From Eublepharis macularius (taxonomy: Eukaryota > Chordata > Lepidosauria > Squamata > Eublepharidae): DNA of 64,000 nucleotides. Shown here one piece after another: positions 10,976 to 21,412 of the stretch. The translations under genes were made by a program, and so were the position numbers. The stretch spans positions 63,131,766 to 63,195,765 of the forward strand of contig NC_072801.1 in NCBI RefSeq assembly GCF_028583425.1, given 5' to 3'. The notes below the pieces were generated by a model that was not told where the DNA came from, did not search any database, and was given only the letters and a program-made list of their open reading frames with translations. Within the stretch, counting starts at the first letter, position 1. Every line of letters begins with the position of its first letter.

Positions 10976-11991
10976 GCTTTACTGACGAGGTACAGAGGGT
11001 CCTCCTGAATGCTCGTCGGCCATCCACTAGGCGCGCTTATGCGGCCAAGTGGCGCAGGTTTGAGCTCTGGGCACTTGCCAGAGGAGTGGTGCCTGACAAC
11101 AGTCCCTTGGGGGTGGTGTTCGAGTATTTGTGCCACTTGCGTGGCCTGGGCTTGAAGGCTTCCTCCCTCAAGGTCCACCTGGCAGCGATATCAGCTGCTC
11201 ACACCCGAGTTGAGGGTGCTACGGTGTTTTCTCACCCACAATCCCGCCAGTTCCTTAAGGGCATGTACAATCTTTACCCACCTGTGTCAGCGCTAGTGCC
11301 TCAGTGGTCGCTGTCCTTGGTGCTCTCACGTCTCATGTTGCCTCCGTTTGAACCTATGGCTACATGCCCCTTGGATATGCTATCCTACAAGGTAGCATTC
11401 TTGGTGGCCGTCACATCGGCCAGAAGGGTCAGTGAGCTGTCTGCACTGCGGTCTGACCCTCCCTTTCTTGTGTTTCACCCCAACAAGGTGGTCCTGCGTC
11501 CCTGCCTTGGGTTCCTGCCTAAGGTGGTGTCCGCCTTCCACCTCTCGCAGGATATCTCACTGCCTGCATTCTTTCCTCAACCCTCCTCTAAGGGGGAAAA
11601 GGCCCTCCATACCCTAGACTTGAAGAGGGCCCTAGCCTATTACCTGGATAGGACGAAGGGATTCCGCTCCAGTCCTCACCTGTTTGTATGTTTTGGGGCC
11701 AAGGACAAGGGTAACAGGGCTTCCTCACAGACCCTGTCTAGGTGGATTGTGACGGCCATTAGCAAGGCCTATTCCCTAGCAGGGGTGGCTTGCCCGCTTC
11801 ATGTCAGAGCCCACTCCACGCGGTCCCAAGCATCCTCTTCGGCACTCCTCAGGGGGGTGCCCCTGGTTAACATTTGTAAAGCAGCCACATGGTCCTCTGC
11901 AGACACCTTTGTCAGGCATTACGCCGTTGATGTCAATGCGGAGCAGGATGTATCTGTGGCCAAGGCTGTCTTACACTCCCTTTTTTCCTGA
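10426..11991 (+). CDS. DIRS tyrosine recombinase part
   Basis: The recombinase domain lies in the C-terminal two thirds. It has the Arg in 'SARRVSEL', the 'HVRAHSTRS' box (H-x-x-R) and the Tyr in 'FVRHYAVDV'. This set of catalytic residues separates DIRS elements from integrase-bearing LTR elements. The first part of the open frame overlaps the previous frame and may not be translated. Confidence 0.9.
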   Translation: MPGSHTHLAVGYQERRVAPCYTRGWVGQCPGRCPQQGPFTGTRVGTERRVRWADLPDVGSSSDRCVRHCGDHQGPHVLFQGRERPPLYWGCLPVYVDAGLALHVSSVPLDSQGPVQDRGGRDGLHPSGPLLAKAGLVPEAPADVPTDVCESALSARPSPKREPGPPRSKEAASNGLADRSSPIGFTDEVQRVLLNARRPSTRRAYAAKWRRFELWALARGVVPDNSPLGVVFEYLCHLRGLGLKASSLKVHLAAISAAHTRVEGATVFSHPQSRQFLKGMYNLYPPVSALVPQWSLSLVLSRLMLPPFEPMATCPLDMLSYKVAFLVAVTSARRVSELSALRSDPPFLVFHPNKVVLRPCLGFLPKVVSAFHLSQDISLPAFFPQPSSKGEKALHTLDLKRALAYYLDRTKGFRSSPHLFVCFGAKDKGNRASSQTLSRWIVTAISKAYSLAGVACPLHVRAHSTRSQASSSALLRGVPLVNICKAATWSSADTFVRHYAVDVNAEQDVSVAKAVLHSLFS

Positions 11992-12224
11992 GGGAGTTTT
12001 GGAATGACTTTCTTGGCGTACCTGTTGGGTACCCTTGAGTGAAAGTGTGTATATATGTACCTGGGGGTGTGTATATATGTAAATATTGAATATTTATGTG
12101 TCCTTACACAGTATTTTTTACATAGATGTATATATGCATATCTATTTATTGTTGATCTTGTTTGCTTAATAAAATTGTGTTGGACTTCACCCCCGCCTTC
12201 CTTATTGTGTGAAGCTTGGTACAC

Positions 12225-12320
12225 TCCCATGTGTGGAGGCACAGAAGAACGAAGATGAAAACAGGGTTAACATACCTGTAACTTATGTTCATCGAGTTCT
12301 TCTGTGCTGACACACAACCC
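12225..12320 (+). repeat. DIRS internal complementary region
   Basis: The left half is the complement of the element's left end ('gaggcacagaagaac'). The right half is the complement of the right end ('acagggttaacatacc', 'gttcttctgtgctgac'). It is thought to template the joining of the ends into a circle during replication. Confidence 0.88.
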
Positions 12321-12412
12321 TCCCTCCTACCCCGCTGTGAACTCCAATGCACAATACTGTGATGGCTGTAACGGATATTGGTGTTTTTAAGGTGTTACGG
12401 CTGAAGTGTGTT

Positions 12413-12606
12413 GGTCAAGCGGCGGCAAGGGAGAACTGAGGGAAGGGGCCGTTGGTCGCTGGAGGATCACGTGACCGTTTGGGCGGGAAAACGGTCGCTG
12501 AGGCGCGCGACAAACGGCCCCTTCGGAGCCATGGAAGCTCTAGAAAATTCTCCGGCGGCTGGCCTGCGCCTGCGCAGTCCCCATGTGTGTCAGCACAGAA
12601 GAACTC
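12413..12606 (+). repeat. DIRS right inverted terminal repeat
   Basis: Reverse complement of the left terminal repeat at about 6550-6739, with almost no differences. A unique tail to about 12641 follows and matches the internal complementary region. Confidence 0.9.
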
Positions 12607-12641
12607 GATGAACATAAGTTACAGGTATGTTAACCCTGTTT

Positions 12642-13394
12642 TTTGCTTTATGGTGCCAGATGTCAAGCCACAACTTTTTTGAGGATGTTAATGTACTGTT
12701 AATCTACTTGCTTGTCTCTTGGAATCTGATGGTCGATGGAAATGAACCCTCTGTGCTTTTACAGTTGCTAAAAGACTTAATACTTAAACATTGGAAAGAC
12801 AAAAGTCCACTTTCTGTAATTCCCTGGATTGAAGACTTATGAATTTATCAACATTTGAATGTATCGTATATAGAAAGCAATTGCGTATGGACTTATTTTT
12901 AGGTATTTGGAAATCTTTATAGATACCTATGAATAAATTTGCTAATGAGCTTTTGTTGCCACCACTGTTTTCTTTTTAAAATTTGTTTCCTTTTTATTTT
13001 TTCCTGTTTCACACTAATAAAATGTTTTAAAAATTAAAAAAACTTTTAGAGTTGGGGGAGGGGAGGCTCAGACACACGTTCTTACACTTTGTAGCAAAAG
13101 TCAAGCTGCAGAGACTCTGATAAGAAGAAATCCCTGCACCAGTCTCAAGGCTTAGGACTTTTAGTTAACTTAGGTACTTCCAGGCTCAATAGAAAGCAAC
13201 TGGAGATGATTATCTTTAAAACCCTCATGGTCTAGTACTAGGGTAATTGGGAGCCTCTGGAAATCTGCCTGACAGCTGGAATTGTTATTTGAGGCCCCTT
13301 CTCTGCCTTAGGATGGACAGTGTAATATTTGGTTGTAGTCCAGTTACAGAACTCCCTTCCCAAGGACATTCACCTGGTGCCATTGTTATACTTC
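12642..13394. other. AT-rich spacer
   Basis: No gene and no repeat I can name. An AATAAA-like run near 13018 and homopolymer A/T tracts are present without a coding frame nearby. Confidence 0.4.
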
Positions 13395-14120
13395 AGACTA
13401 GGGATCCCCAACATGGTGCCCATGGGCACCATAGCACCCGCTGATACCTTACTTGGTGCTTGCCAAGTGTATTTAAAAAGTGGGCATGACCACTTCAGAT
13501 TGGCCGTTAGTAGGGATACCATGTCCCCATTGGGGGCAGGACTCCCCTGTACCCCCACCTCTGCTCACCTGGCCAGTGGGTGGAGGCATCTGGGGGGCAT
13601 GTGTACAAAATGCATGCTCACTTTTGTGTTGCACCAGAAAATGATGTCATTTTTTGGTGCAACGCAGAAGCTGTGGGTCGTACTGGGGGCAAGTTGCTAA
13701 AAATCTCCCTCAAATGGGGAGCTTCCATGTTATGCTAAAAATGACGACAGGTGGGTGAGGGAGGATGTGTACACTTTGTGTGCTTGCAGGGGTAAATACC
13801 TGCTGCCCCCCAGTTATGGCACTGCATTAAATGATACCTCTATCTATTGGAGATCTGATTGGCTGTGCAGATTAAAATAACATTGCTTCTGCAGCAACTA
13901 CCTCCACAGTGTTGGTTTTATCCTCGATCTCATTCCTTTTTCCAATGTATTTTTTAAAATTACCCCTCTTTCCCTCTGCACCTGCACTTGTCTGGGGATG
14001 TATCTCTACCTCCTGTGGTAGCCATTTTGTGGATGGCTCCATCTGCCATGGCAGCCATTTTCTGGTTGCATCCTCCACCCTATATCAGAACTTCAAAGGT
14101 GTCCATGGACTCAAAAAGGG
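13395..14120. repeat. Dispersed repeat with 'ccatgggcaccat' and 'gccattttgtgg' words
   Basis: It starts 'gatccccaacatggtgccc' and carries 'cagccattttctgg' near its end. I recall similar dispersed repeats from squamate DNA but cannot name the family. Boundaries are approximate. It has no coding capacity. Confidence 0.45.
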
Positions 14121-14660
14121 GCCCCTGCTTTAGACACTGGGCAAAGCATATCTCTTCATCGGACTCTGTTTTGCTTTGGTCTGTGTTTCGTGATGTTGTT
14201 GTTCTTACTGCTGTTTCCTTTATTTTTTAGCACTGTGATGTTTTTAATATAAGTGTATCTTAGTCCCCTTGAATTGTGACCAAAGGGGGGCCATGTACCT
14301 TTGAGAATTATTATTCTATGTGCAGTTTCAAAGCTTGAGAAAAGCAGGCCTAGAGCATGGTAATAAAATTAGGAGCTGTTGCTCTGTGGGAGAACATCTA
14401 GGCCCCAGGCACAGTTCCTGATGTGTCTAGTTGTAAGGATTGGATAATAGGTGATATGGATGACTTTTGCTTGGGACCCTGAAGAACTGTTGCCTTTCAG
14501 AGTAGACCACGTGGACCTAAATAGACCAATGTTCTGGCCTAGAAGAAGGCAGCTTTATGTCTTCATATGACTAAGAGAATGCAACCGGAAAGCACCTATG
14601 GCTTTCTGGGGCTTTGAGATAGATGTTGAAAATACTGCATTTCCCACACACACTGGTGAG

Positions 14661-15396
14661 TAGACATGGGCACAAATAAAAAAAAAATTAACAAACCAGC
14701 AGTTTGTGGTTTGGTGCCAACGACGAACCCGAACCAGCGAACTGCAACAAACATTTCCTGCTGATGAACCGGTTCGAGGTTCGTGGTTCATGGGCATTGG
14801 AATTGCCTCCATTGTACTTAGAGAGTCCATATTCCCAGGGAGTGTTTAGCAGGCTCTCCTCCAGCCAGCACCCAAGTTTGGTCAAGATTGCAATAGGGAG
14901 CTTGGAGTTATACCCTCTCCAATCCAAGGCCCCCAGGAAACTCCCATTCGATACAATTAGAGCCACCAGTTGATGCTGGCCCAGTGTACAAGGGGTTGGC
15001 CATCAGAACTGCCTATCAGGGTTTGCATGGAATTTGGAGTGCCCATGGCTACAGAACACCCCCTTTCCCCTTCCCTCCCCCAAGGTGTCTTCTCCCATGT
15101 AACCAATTGTAACCAATTTGCAGCTCCATGGTTGGAAGGAAGACCTGCCAATCAAAATAAGCTGGGCTTCGATTTGGGTTTCCAGGGCGACAGAAGGAGT
15201 GCAGACAGAGTTCAGGCATTCCCCCAGCTCCGTTTCCAAGGGAATTGATTGATGGTTCCTGACGAACCGCAGGCGAATGCAACGATCTGGGCTTCCAATG
15301 AATGCTGGTACGTTGGTCATGGACCCTCATGAACCGCCGGTTTGTGAACAGACAATCCGGCGGTTTGTGGGTTTTTTTGGTTCGTGCCCATGTCTA
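14661..15396. mobile_element. Non-autonomous DNA transposon with 'TAGACATGGGCAC' inverted ends
   Basis: 736 bp. The left end reads TAGACATGGGCAC and then an A-rich run and 'acaaaccagc'. The right end mirrors it: 'gtttttttggttcgtgccc' then 'atgtcta'. Subterminal words 'cggtttgtg' and 'gaaccg' repeat in both orientations. The flanking octamers (CTGGTGAG and GTAGAGAG) match only partly, so the target duplication is unclear. No transposase is present. It may be hAT-related, but that is a guess. Confidence 0.6.
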
Positions 15397-15414
15397 GTAG
15401 AGAGTCCAACTAGG

Positions 15415-15820
15415 ATCTGAGAGACCTAGGTTTAAACCACCACTCTACCATAAAGCTTGCTGGGTGAACTTGGGCCAGTTACACATTCTAAGCATGGTGG
15501 ACTGACCTTTATGGCTCCTGGGACTTTTGTTGGTGGGCCTATGGTCTTCACCCTACCGGGGCTGGGCCATTTCAGTGGCAGAAGGGTGACATATGGCCCA
15601 CCTGAGTAGGCAGACTGCTCTTCCACCTTGCTGGGAGGGCAGGATCCTTTTTCGGAGCTATTTTTCCATCCCAGTCCACCTCTGACCTTCAGCCTCACCT
15701 ACATCACAGAGATGTTGTGGGGATGAAATGGAGGAGAGGAGAATGATAGAAGCCACTTTCAGTCCCCACTGGGGGATGAGAGAAAGGTGGGGTATAGATG
15801 AAGTAAATAAGCCAGTGAAC
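15415..15820 (+). mobile_element. tRNA-derived SINE (Sauria type) carrying an insertion
   Basis: The head has the B-box region ('gacctaggtttaaaccacc') and 'gctgggtgaacttgggccag'. The body resumes at about 15690 with 'cagcctcacctacatcacag' and 'gatgaaatggaggagagg', ending with 'ggtatagatgaagtaaataa'. About 200 extra bases (roughly 15490-15688) interrupt it compared with the other copies in the window. Confidence 0.65.
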
Positions 15821-16607
15821 AAGCCAGTTCTCATCTTCCTGTCACACAACAGAGTCACCAGCAACCCAAATATAGCCCAGGAATATTCCGCTGGTTGGAC
15901 AACTAGTGTAACAGAGAGGTTGCCATAAATATAGGGAGACTTGGCTCCACAATCTCTGCTCCACCATGAAGCTCACTCGGGCTACGGTCCAACGTACACT
16001 TATCTCCTAGTATAGTATGTCTCCATCTAAATAAAGCTGGACTTACTTCAGAGTAAATATGTATATTAATATATTTATTTACGTTATTTATAGTCCAGAT
16101 GATTGTATTGTGAGTGATCGTGAGACAGTGGCTACCCTACTTTGAAAAGGTATTGTGAAAATAAAGTGTAGCTTGGGGAGGGGGACGCTGTATACACCTT
16201 CCTGAGCTCCTCAGAGGAAAGTTCAGAGATGTCATAGCAATCGTGTAAACGGGGGGAAGGATGTCTAGATACTGAATTAGTACTGCATCCCTTTCCTTTC
16301 ATCCTCTTGCAAAAAGTAATGTATTTTGACATGTTTTAGAGTGCAGAAGGGTAATCTGGCCTCTGTCCACAGACGCTGCGTGGCCTAGTGCTCACTGACA
16401 GGTAACCCCGCCCGCTGATGCGCTGAGATCCCCCTCCCCGGATATAAACGATGGGAATTTTACTAATGGGGCATGATCATGACAGAGTCCACTAGGTGGC
16501 AGTAAGAAGCAAGATTTGGTCACAGCGGCCACTGTTCCCTACTAGTTCCTGGCAAGACTGTATTCCTTGTCAGCTCTCTTTTGTAATTATCCAATTAAAG
16601 AATCAAC
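15821..16607. other. Spacer
   Basis: No gene or repeat recognised with confidence. Confidence 0.35.
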
Positions 16608-17302
16608 GAGTCTCTTTACACAGAGGTCTGACACGTGAAGAACATGTGTTGGGATATGCAATGTTAGCTGGGAAGGGTAGTTAACAAGACAGAGCCTGCG
16701 GCAGGGCAAAGGCTTTGCTATACCCTGGAGCTGTGTGAAGGGGCTGTGAAATGCCAGAAGGGAAATTTCAGCCCATTACAACTGCTCCAGGTCCAAGCCC
16801 AGATCTGGAAGGCAGCTAGAACACATTTCCAGGGCTTTTTTTCTGGGAAAAGATGTGGTGGAACTCAGTGGGTTGCCCTCCGAGAAAATGGTCACATGGC
16901 TGGTGGCCCCGCCCCCTTATCTCCAGACAGAAGGGAGTTTAGATTGCCCTCCGCGCCACAGTGTGGAGGGCAATCTAAACTCCCCTCTGTGTGGAGATCA
17001 GGGGGCGGGGCCACCAGCCATGTGACCATTTTTAAGAGGTTCCGGAACTCCGTTCCCCTGAGTTCCCCCTGAAAAAAAGCCCTGCACATTTCTATTCCTC
17101 GCTGCCCTCTGGTTGCCATCCCACACAGTTTTAGACTGATGGGGAGAAATTGACAGAGCCTTCTGGGAGGCAAAGATGAAATTAACCAATCCTCTGAGGA
17201 GCTATCTACAGGCTCTGTCTTTTTAAACTATGCTTCCTGGCTAACATTGTGTCTCCCTACACTTGAGGAACACACCCTGAGGTGACTTGTGTAGAGAGAC
17301 TC
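16608..17302. mobile_element. Fold-back DNA element with GAGTCTCT ends, host of a nested hAT-type MITE
   Basis: The left arm starts 'gagtctctttacaca' and continues through 'caatgttagctgggaag' and 'agacagagcctg'. The right arm, reverse-complemented, gives 'gagtctctctacacaag', 'caatgttagccaggaag' and 'agacagagcctg'. The arms are about 100 bp. The ends resemble those of the Harbinger-like MITE at 5265-5438, which suggests one family. The 3-bp flanks (AAC and TCA) do not match, so no target duplication is supported here. Confidence 0.6.
16830..17084. mobile_element. hAT-type palindromic MITE, copy 1
   Basis: 255 bp. It starts CAGGGCTTTTTTTCTGGG and ends with the complement, CCCTGAAAAAAAGCCCTG. 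The flanks are exact 8-bp duplications, CACATTTC, at 16822-16829 and 17085-17092. The centre is a near-perfect palindrome ('gagtttagattgccctc' against its complement). TIR form and 8-bp duplication fit the hAT superfamily. It encodes nothing. Confidence 0.9.
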
Positions 17303-17524
17303 TCACTATCACATGCATTTAAGTAAAATGAAAAGGGAGAGGGAATGTTGGGAGATGGAAGAATATCAAGATCCTTTGTTTCAGGCAAAATGAAAAGATC
17401 GCTAACAGTGCCATAGGTTTAATGGGAAGGATGGACAGAGGGAAAATATGAAAGGAAAGGGTGGGGACATGCATGAAATGGAGGGATGTTTGTAGGAGAG
17501 AGATTCCAGAGGGGTCATTGTATT

Positions 17525-17625
17525 AGTTTACTGCAGCAAAAAACAAGCAGGAGTCTTGTGGTGCCTCAAACACTAACACGGTTTTATTGTGACCTACAGC
17601 CCACTTCATCAACTGCATGAGAACA
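17525..17625. repeat. Fragment of the dispersed fold-back family
   Basis: It carries 'aggagtcttgtggtgcctc' and 'cagcccacttcatcaactgc'. An (AT)n-rich microsatellite follows at about 17645-17675. The rest of 17303-18300 holds nothing else I recognise. Confidence 0.5.
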
Positions 17626-18316
17626 ATCCTCACCTTGGCAGATTATATATATATATGTATACATATATAATAATAATTAAAAGAAAAATTGGTAAGGCGC
17701 AGGATCAAACAGGGAATGACAAAAATTTGTACAGGGTGCAGCCTTCTTATGGACAACTTACTGAAATGTAATCAAAGCAAGCAGTACAGGCTGGATCCCA
17801 CCAGCTTTTCTGCTGGTGAAAAAGTGTGTGGGGGGGAGCTTTTAACTACAAAAAAAAGGCTATGCTGAAGATTGTGGGGCCTGCATGTGGAAAAAAGGCA
17901 CGTGGAAGGTTCTGGTAAGGACAGGAATGATGTGAGATTGACTGAAAAAGCTAACAAGATCCTATGTAGTCATTGATTACTCACTGTAGTGGTAATCAGT
18001 GATAACACAGCCACCCTAGTTCATCCTAATCTGGCTGATGGCTGAGAGGTGCTTGTTCTTTGTTCAAGCCTTGAGAAACATTCAGATTTCCTGATGGATT
18101 CTAATTGTAGGGGAGAAAGGAATGATAAACGATTCCCCTTACAGTATGGAAGACAGAGGTTTTCTTTCTTTCTTTCAAGCCATCAGTTGCAAATGGGACA
18201 GCATAGGAAGATGCTGCAGATGCTCTGAAGAAAAGTGTATTTCAGTTCCTCTTCTCTCTAGATCAAGGCGGGAGATATTTAAAGACGCTTGTTTCTCTCT
18301 GGTACACTGCAGGCGC

Positions 18317-19596
<1,280 letters not shown>

Positions 19597-19890
19597 TCAG
19601 GCTCCTGTTTCTTTATTTGCCGACTCAATTTCTATTCAGATTTTCCTTGCTGCTCCAAGCACTTTACAATTTTAAAGAGCTCATGATAAACATGCCCTCC
19701 CACCCAGTTTCCAATATTAGTCCCAACTGGTGTGTGTGGCTGGCAATTGTAAAGTAGCAGCAGGATGCTACACTCTGTTGCAGCAGGCAGAGAGTGTTGC
19801 CAGTCCCACACACCAACCCCTCACGACACTCAGAATGGAGGAATCAAGAATGGGAGGCATTGGCAAAGCTGCCAGGTGAAAACAAAACAG

Positions 19891-20101
19891 GGCCGTTTCC
19901 AGGTGGATTACCTGAAGCTGCTCCATGCCGCAATGTTGTGAATCGTGCCGGGGAAACGCAAAATATCGCGTTTTCTTGCGCGAGTTTTGTGCGACGTCGT
20001 GCAAAACTCGCGCTAGAAAACACGATATTTCGCGTTTTCCCTGGCACGATCCACAACATTGCGGCATGGAGCGGCTTCAGGTAAGCCATCTGGAAACGGC
20101 C
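19891..20101. mobile_element. CpG-rich palindromic MITE, GGCCGTTTCC family, copy 1
   Basis: 211 bp that fold on themselves almost end to end. The ends are GGCCGTTTCCAGG and CTGGAAACGGCC. The centre is rich in CG ('aatatcgcgttttcttgc' against 'cgatatttcgcgttttcc'). The flanking triplets are CAG and TAG, one mismatch away from a 3-bp duplication. A better preserved copy lies 0.8 kb to the right. Confidence 0.75.
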
Positions 20102-20307
20102 TAGGTGTGGAGGGAAGAGATTGTGATGGAGGGACATGGGCTGAACCATGGGGGATGCCTGGTGCTGCACCGATAGGATCTGACATCTTTATTTGCAATT
20201 GATCTACTAATGTGCTGTGGGTGTGTGATTTGGGATGGTTCTAAATTTGTTTGGGAATGCCACACCATTCAGAGTCCTATTCCTTATGCAGGCTCCATCA
20301 GCAATAA

Positions 20308-20615
20308 ATAAGTAGGTAAAGGTAGTCCCCTGTGCAAGAACCGAGTCATTAATGACCCATGGGGGGGGGGACGTTGCATCATGATGTTTTCTTGGCAGAC
20401 TTTTTACAGGGTAATTTGCCATTGCCTTCCCCAGTCATCTACACTTTACCTCCAGGAAACTGGGTACTCATTTTACCGATCTCAGAAGGATGGAAGGCTG
20501 AGTCAACTTTGAGTTGGCTACCTGAACCTGGCTTCCACCAGGAGCGAACTCAGGTCATGACATGAGCAGAGCTTGGGCTGCAGTATTGCAGCTTACCACT
20601 CTGTGCCATGGGGCT
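20308..20615 (-). mobile_element. tRNA-derived SINE, minus orientation
   Basis: On the minus strand, the A-box region 'ggcacagagtggtaagctgc' and the B-box region 'acctgagttcgctcctgg' are followed by a conserved body ('gatcggtaaaatgagtacc', 'ggggaaggcaatggcaaat'). A G homopolymer at about 20359-20368 interrupts it. Confidence 0.75.
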
Positions 20616-20737
20616 CTTTTACCTAATAAGTACATGTAAAAAAACGCATTACACACACCATTCAGCATCCAGTGTAAAGCTGCAGTTAATTTATGGATCA
20701 GGAATAAAGAGACATACAAAACAGAGGGGGGAAGTCA

Positions 20738-20739
<2 letters not shown>

Positions 20740-20770
<31 letters not shown>
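20740..20770. repeat. (AAT)n microsatellite
   Basis: About ten AAT units, at the 3' (A-rich) side of the following minus-strand SINE. Confidence 0.85.
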
Positions 20771-20771
<1 letters not shown>

Positions 20772-21185
20772 TGTGCTTATAGACCACTCTTCTAGACAGA
20801 TTAGTGCCTCACCCAGAGCAGTGAACAAGTTAGTGTCATTATTATCCCCACAATGCAGCTGAGGAGCTGGAGCTGAGAGAAGGGGCTTACCCAAGGCCAC
20901 CTGGGCCGTTTCCAGACGGCTTACCTGCCTCCGGAACGTCGTGCCATCTTGCGGGAAAACGCGAAATATCGCGTTTTCTCGCACGAGTTTTGCGCGATGT
21001 TGTGCAACGTCGCGCAAAACTCGTGCGAGAAAACGCGATATTTCGCGTTTTCCCCGCAAGATGGCGCGACGTTCCGGAGGCAGGTAAGCTGTCTGGAAAC
21101 GGCCCTGCTGAGCTCATGGCAGTAGTTGGATGTGAACCAGTAGAGTCCTGATTCGCAGCCAAGCCACTTAACTACTGTGTTGTAC
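20771..21185 (-). mobile_element. CORE/MIR-like tRNA-derived SINE, split by a MITE
   Basis: Minus-oriented SINE with 'ggagctgagagaaggggctt', 'acccaaggccacctg' and, after the insert, 'ctgagctcatggcagtag' and a weak B box ('tgtgaaccag'). An uninterrupted relative lies at about 50850-51015. The element at 20904-21104 sits inside it. Confidence 0.65.
20904..21104. mobile_element. CpG-rich palindromic MITE, GGCCGTTTCC family, copy 2
   Basis: 201 bp, a near-perfect palindrome with ends GGCCGTTTCCAGACGGC and GTCTGGAAACGGCC. The stem carries 'cgaaatatcgcgttttctcg'. It is flanked by CTG at 20901-20903 and 21105-21107. The uninterrupted SINE relative near 50.96 kb has the empty site ('cttctgctgagctc'), which supports CTG as a 3-bp target duplication. 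Three-bp duplications suggest PIF/Harbinger. No transposase is present. Confidence 0.8.
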
Positions 21186-21189
21186 AGGT

Positions 21190-21412
21190 CAGAGTGTCAA
21201 GACTAGAATATGGGAGTCCTAGGATCGAACCCCTGCTTTGCCATTGAAGCCCACTGAGTGACCTTGGGCCAGCTGCACTCTCTGTCTCTCAGCTCAACCT
21301 ACCTCACAGGGTTGTCGTTGTGAGGATAAAATGGAGGAGGGAGAATGACGGCGCAAGCTGCTTTGGGTCCCCCTTGCAGAAAAAGCAGGGTGTAAAAATC
21401 TAAATAAAATGT
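21190..21412 (+). mobile_element. tRNA-derived SINE (Sauria type)
   Basis: B-box region 'taggatcgaacccctgctt', then 'gagtgaccttgggccagc', 'ctacctcacagggttgtc', 'gaggataaaatggaggagg' and a tail 'aatctaaataaaatg'. Confidence 0.8.

Larger units (their letters stand above)
6541..12641 (+). mobile_element. DIRS-type tyrosine-recombinase retrotransposon, looks whole
   Basis: About 6.1 kb. Parts in order: left inverted terminal repeat (about 6550-6739), gag-like frame, reverse transcriptase/RNase H frame, overlapping tyrosine recombinase frame, internal complementary region (about 12225-12320) and right inverted terminal repeat (about 12413-12606). The internal region holds, side by side, the complements of both extreme ends, which is the hallmark of DIRS elements. 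No target-site duplication is expected, because insertion uses a recombinase. The ends fall next to GTT. I see no breaks in the three long frames, and the inverted ends are nearly identical, so the copy looks young. Ends are good to a few bases. Confidence 0.92.

Noticed and set aside
20740-20770. Possible CRISPR-like or tandem array
   Set aside because: Simple AAT microsatellite at a SINE tail; no spacers. No CRISPR array is present anywhere in the window.
19794-21162. Open frames across the two CpG palindromes
   Set aside because: They run through mirrored transposon sequence and read alike on both strands, which is what a palindrome produces.
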